DNA from: Bacteroidota bacterium
GTDB lineage: Bacteria > Bacteroidota > Ignavibacteria > Kapaibacteriales > UBA2268
DNA: 8,011 bases
Assembly (NCBI GenBank): GCA_017428585.1
Contig: JAFRQN010000331.1
Span: forward strand, 1-8,011
Reading direction: 5' to 3'
The translations under genes were made by a program, and so were the position numbers. Under the pieces are notes generated by a model. It ran no database searches. It was not told the DNA's origin and saw only the letters and a list, made by a program, of their open reading frames with translations. Below, piece by piece: positions 6,593 through 8,011 of the stretch; positions within the stretch are counted from its first letter, which is position 1, and the number at the start of each line of letters is the position of its first letter.

Positions 6593-7915
6593 TTATAGGT
6601 TTATTAAAGAATTACGTTTACTATGAATAACATTTAATGGTATATAATTTCTTGATGGACTAACCATCTTTTCGAATTCATCTCTAAATTTACTAATAAA
6701 TCCTTTTATCGGCCATGCACAAGCATCGCCTAATGCGCATACTGTACGTCCTTCAATATTGCAAGCTACATCATATAGCAGATCTATATCTTTACTTGTT
6801 GCATCACCTACTACTATTCTTTTTAATATTTTTTCCATCCACCCATTTCCTTCTCTACATGGAGTACACTGTCCACAAGATTCATGATGGAAGAAATGAC
6901 AAATACGCAAAAGAACTTTAGGTAAATCAGCATCTTCATCCATAACTATAATTCCACCTGTACCAACACCAGACCCAATTTTCTTTAGAGAATCAGAATC
7001 CATCTTCAATCCTTCTATTTCATTGGCACGCAGCGGTATCATAGAAACACCACCAGGTATAACTGCTTTTAATTTTTTATTATTTGGAATTCCACCACAA
7101 ATATCATAAATAATATCTGTTAAATATGTACCTGTTGGAAGTTCATAAACTCCAGGCTTATTTATATTTCCACTAACTCCAAATAGCATATTTCCACATT
7201 GAGTTGGCGCACCTATTTTAGAGAATTCCTCAGGTCCAATTCTAAAAATAGCAGGAACTGTTGCTATCGTTTCAAGATTATTTATTGTTGTTGGTTTACC
7301 CCAAAGCCCTGCACCAGCAGGAAATGGTGGTTTATTACGTGGATATGCACGTTTCCCCTCTATAGAATTCATTAACGAAGTTTCTTCTCCACAAACATAA
7401 GCTCCTGCACCTTGATGTATATATATATCAGTTTGAAAGTCTATACCAAAAGTATCTTTCATCTTACAACCAACAAATCCTGCCTTATATGCCTCATCTA
7501 TTGCCCTTTGCATACAATTAGCCCATTTATGATATTCCCCTCTAATATATATATAAGTCGTGGTAATTCCCATTGCTTTTGACGCAATTAATATACCCTC
7601 TATTACTTGATGTGGATTAAATTCCATTATCTGTCTATCTTTAAAAGATCCCGGTTCGCTCTCATCACCATTTACACATAAGTATTTTGGACCATCATAT
7701 TCTTTTGGCATAAAAGACCATTTTAATCCTGTAGGAAACCCAGCACCACCTCGTCCTTTTAATCCTGAACTTTTTACTAAATTTATTATTTCATCAGAAG
7801 ACATTTGTTTTAATGCTCTTTCAGCTTGTTTATAGCCGCCATGAGCTATATAAACATCTATTTTTTCATAATCAGGAATGTCTAATAAAATTAATTTTTG
7901 TGAAGCTGCCTGCAT
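6593..7915 (-). CDS. nuoF: NADH-quinone oxidoreductase subunit F (complex I, NADH/FMN-binding)
   Basis: NuoF is the 51-kDa peripheral-arm subunit that oxidises NADH through FMN and passes electrons to the 4Fe-4S cluster N3. GRGGAGFPTGLKW (54-66) and CVNGDESEPGSF (80-91) form the FMN/NADH site, with GAGAYVCGEETSL (169-181) and YPRNKPPFPA (191-200). The cluster ligands are C347, C350 and C353 in ESCGQCTPCREG, plus C393 in TVCALGDACAWP. At 440 residues it matches the roughly 445 of E. coli NuoF and lacks the N-terminal thioredoxin-like extension of hydrogenase-type homologues, so complex I membership is the best reading. The ATG at 7915 has no Shine-Dalgarno; the 96 bases upstream (7916-8011) show no gene. 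phoH follows after 30 bases instead of nuoG, so nuoF sits at or near the head of a mixed operon. nuoE could lie beyond the right edge. Confidence 0.96.
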   Translation of the reverse strand: MQAASQKLILLDIPDYEKIDVYIAHGGYKQAERALKQMSSDEIINLVKSSGLKGRGGAGFPTGLKWSFMPKEYDGPKYLCVNGDESEPGSFKDRQIMEFNPHQVIEGILIASKAMGITTTYIYIRGEYHKWANCMQRAIDEAYKAGFVGCKMKDTFGIDFQTDIYIHQGAGAYVCGEETSLMNSIEGKRAYPRNKPPFPAGAGLWGKPTTINNLETIATVPAIFRIGPEEFSKIGAPTQCGNMLFGVSGNINKPGVYELPTGTYLTDIIYDICGGIPNNKKLKAVIPGGVSMIPLRANEIEGLKMDSDSLKKIGSGVGTGGIIVMDEDADLPKVLLRICHFFHHESCGQCTPCREGNGWMEKILKRIVVGDATSKDIDLLYDVACNIEGRTVCALGDACAWPIKGFISKFRDEFEKMVSPSRNYIPLNVIHSKRNSLINL

Positions 7916-8011
7916 ATTTATCTATCTTTTTTCTTTTCTTATATTTATTCAGTTATTATAATTCTCTATTATACAAATATACAAAATATTTTATTTATTG
8001 TTATTATATCA

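Noticed and set aside
7974..7981. TATATTTG on the minus strand, matching the Bacteroidota -7 element TAnnTTTG, upstream of nuoF
   Set aside because: No -33 TTTG element lies at the right distance, and the match is expected by chance in such AT-rich sequence.

Overview
The window is AT-rich bacterial DNA of about 8 kb. Every supported gene lies on the minus strand. None of the visible start codons has a Shine-Dalgarno sequence. That lack, together with the look of the NuoF and CdaA proteins, suggests a low-GC member of the Bacteroidota/Chlorobiota (FCB) side of the tree. The carboxyltransferase instead resembles proteins I associate with Campylobacterota and some anaerobes, so the taxon stays open.

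Right half (4740-7915), in transcription order: nuoF (NADH-binding subunit of complex I), then after 30 bases phoH (PhoH-family ATPase), then cdaA (diadenylate cyclase), whose ATG overlaps the phoH stop as TAATG. Spacing suggests one transcription unit joining energy metabolism, RNA metabolism and c-di-AMP signalling. The usual partners are not adjacent: nuoG does not follow nuoF, ybeY does not follow phoH, and cdaR/glmM do not follow cdaA.

Middle (2966-4630): a carboxyltransferase of the PycB/OadA type, 109 bases downstream of cdaA. It keeps its metal-site residues but stops just as the biotin-carrier domain should begin. A strong Rho-independent terminator follows it.

An intergenic gap (2381-3049) holds that terminator and some short repeats but no convincing gene.

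Left part (1-2380): a two-gene restriction-modification-like operon, also joined by a TAATG overlap. The first gene encodes an adenine-methyltransferase-like 'subunit M' with motif-I-like sequence but no NPPY catalytic motif, and with a Cys-rich tail. The second runs off the left edge and encodes a GIY-YIG-type nuclease domain fused to an SF2 (DEAH-like) helicase. This accessory, probably mobile, DNA-defence module is the most interesting part of the window.
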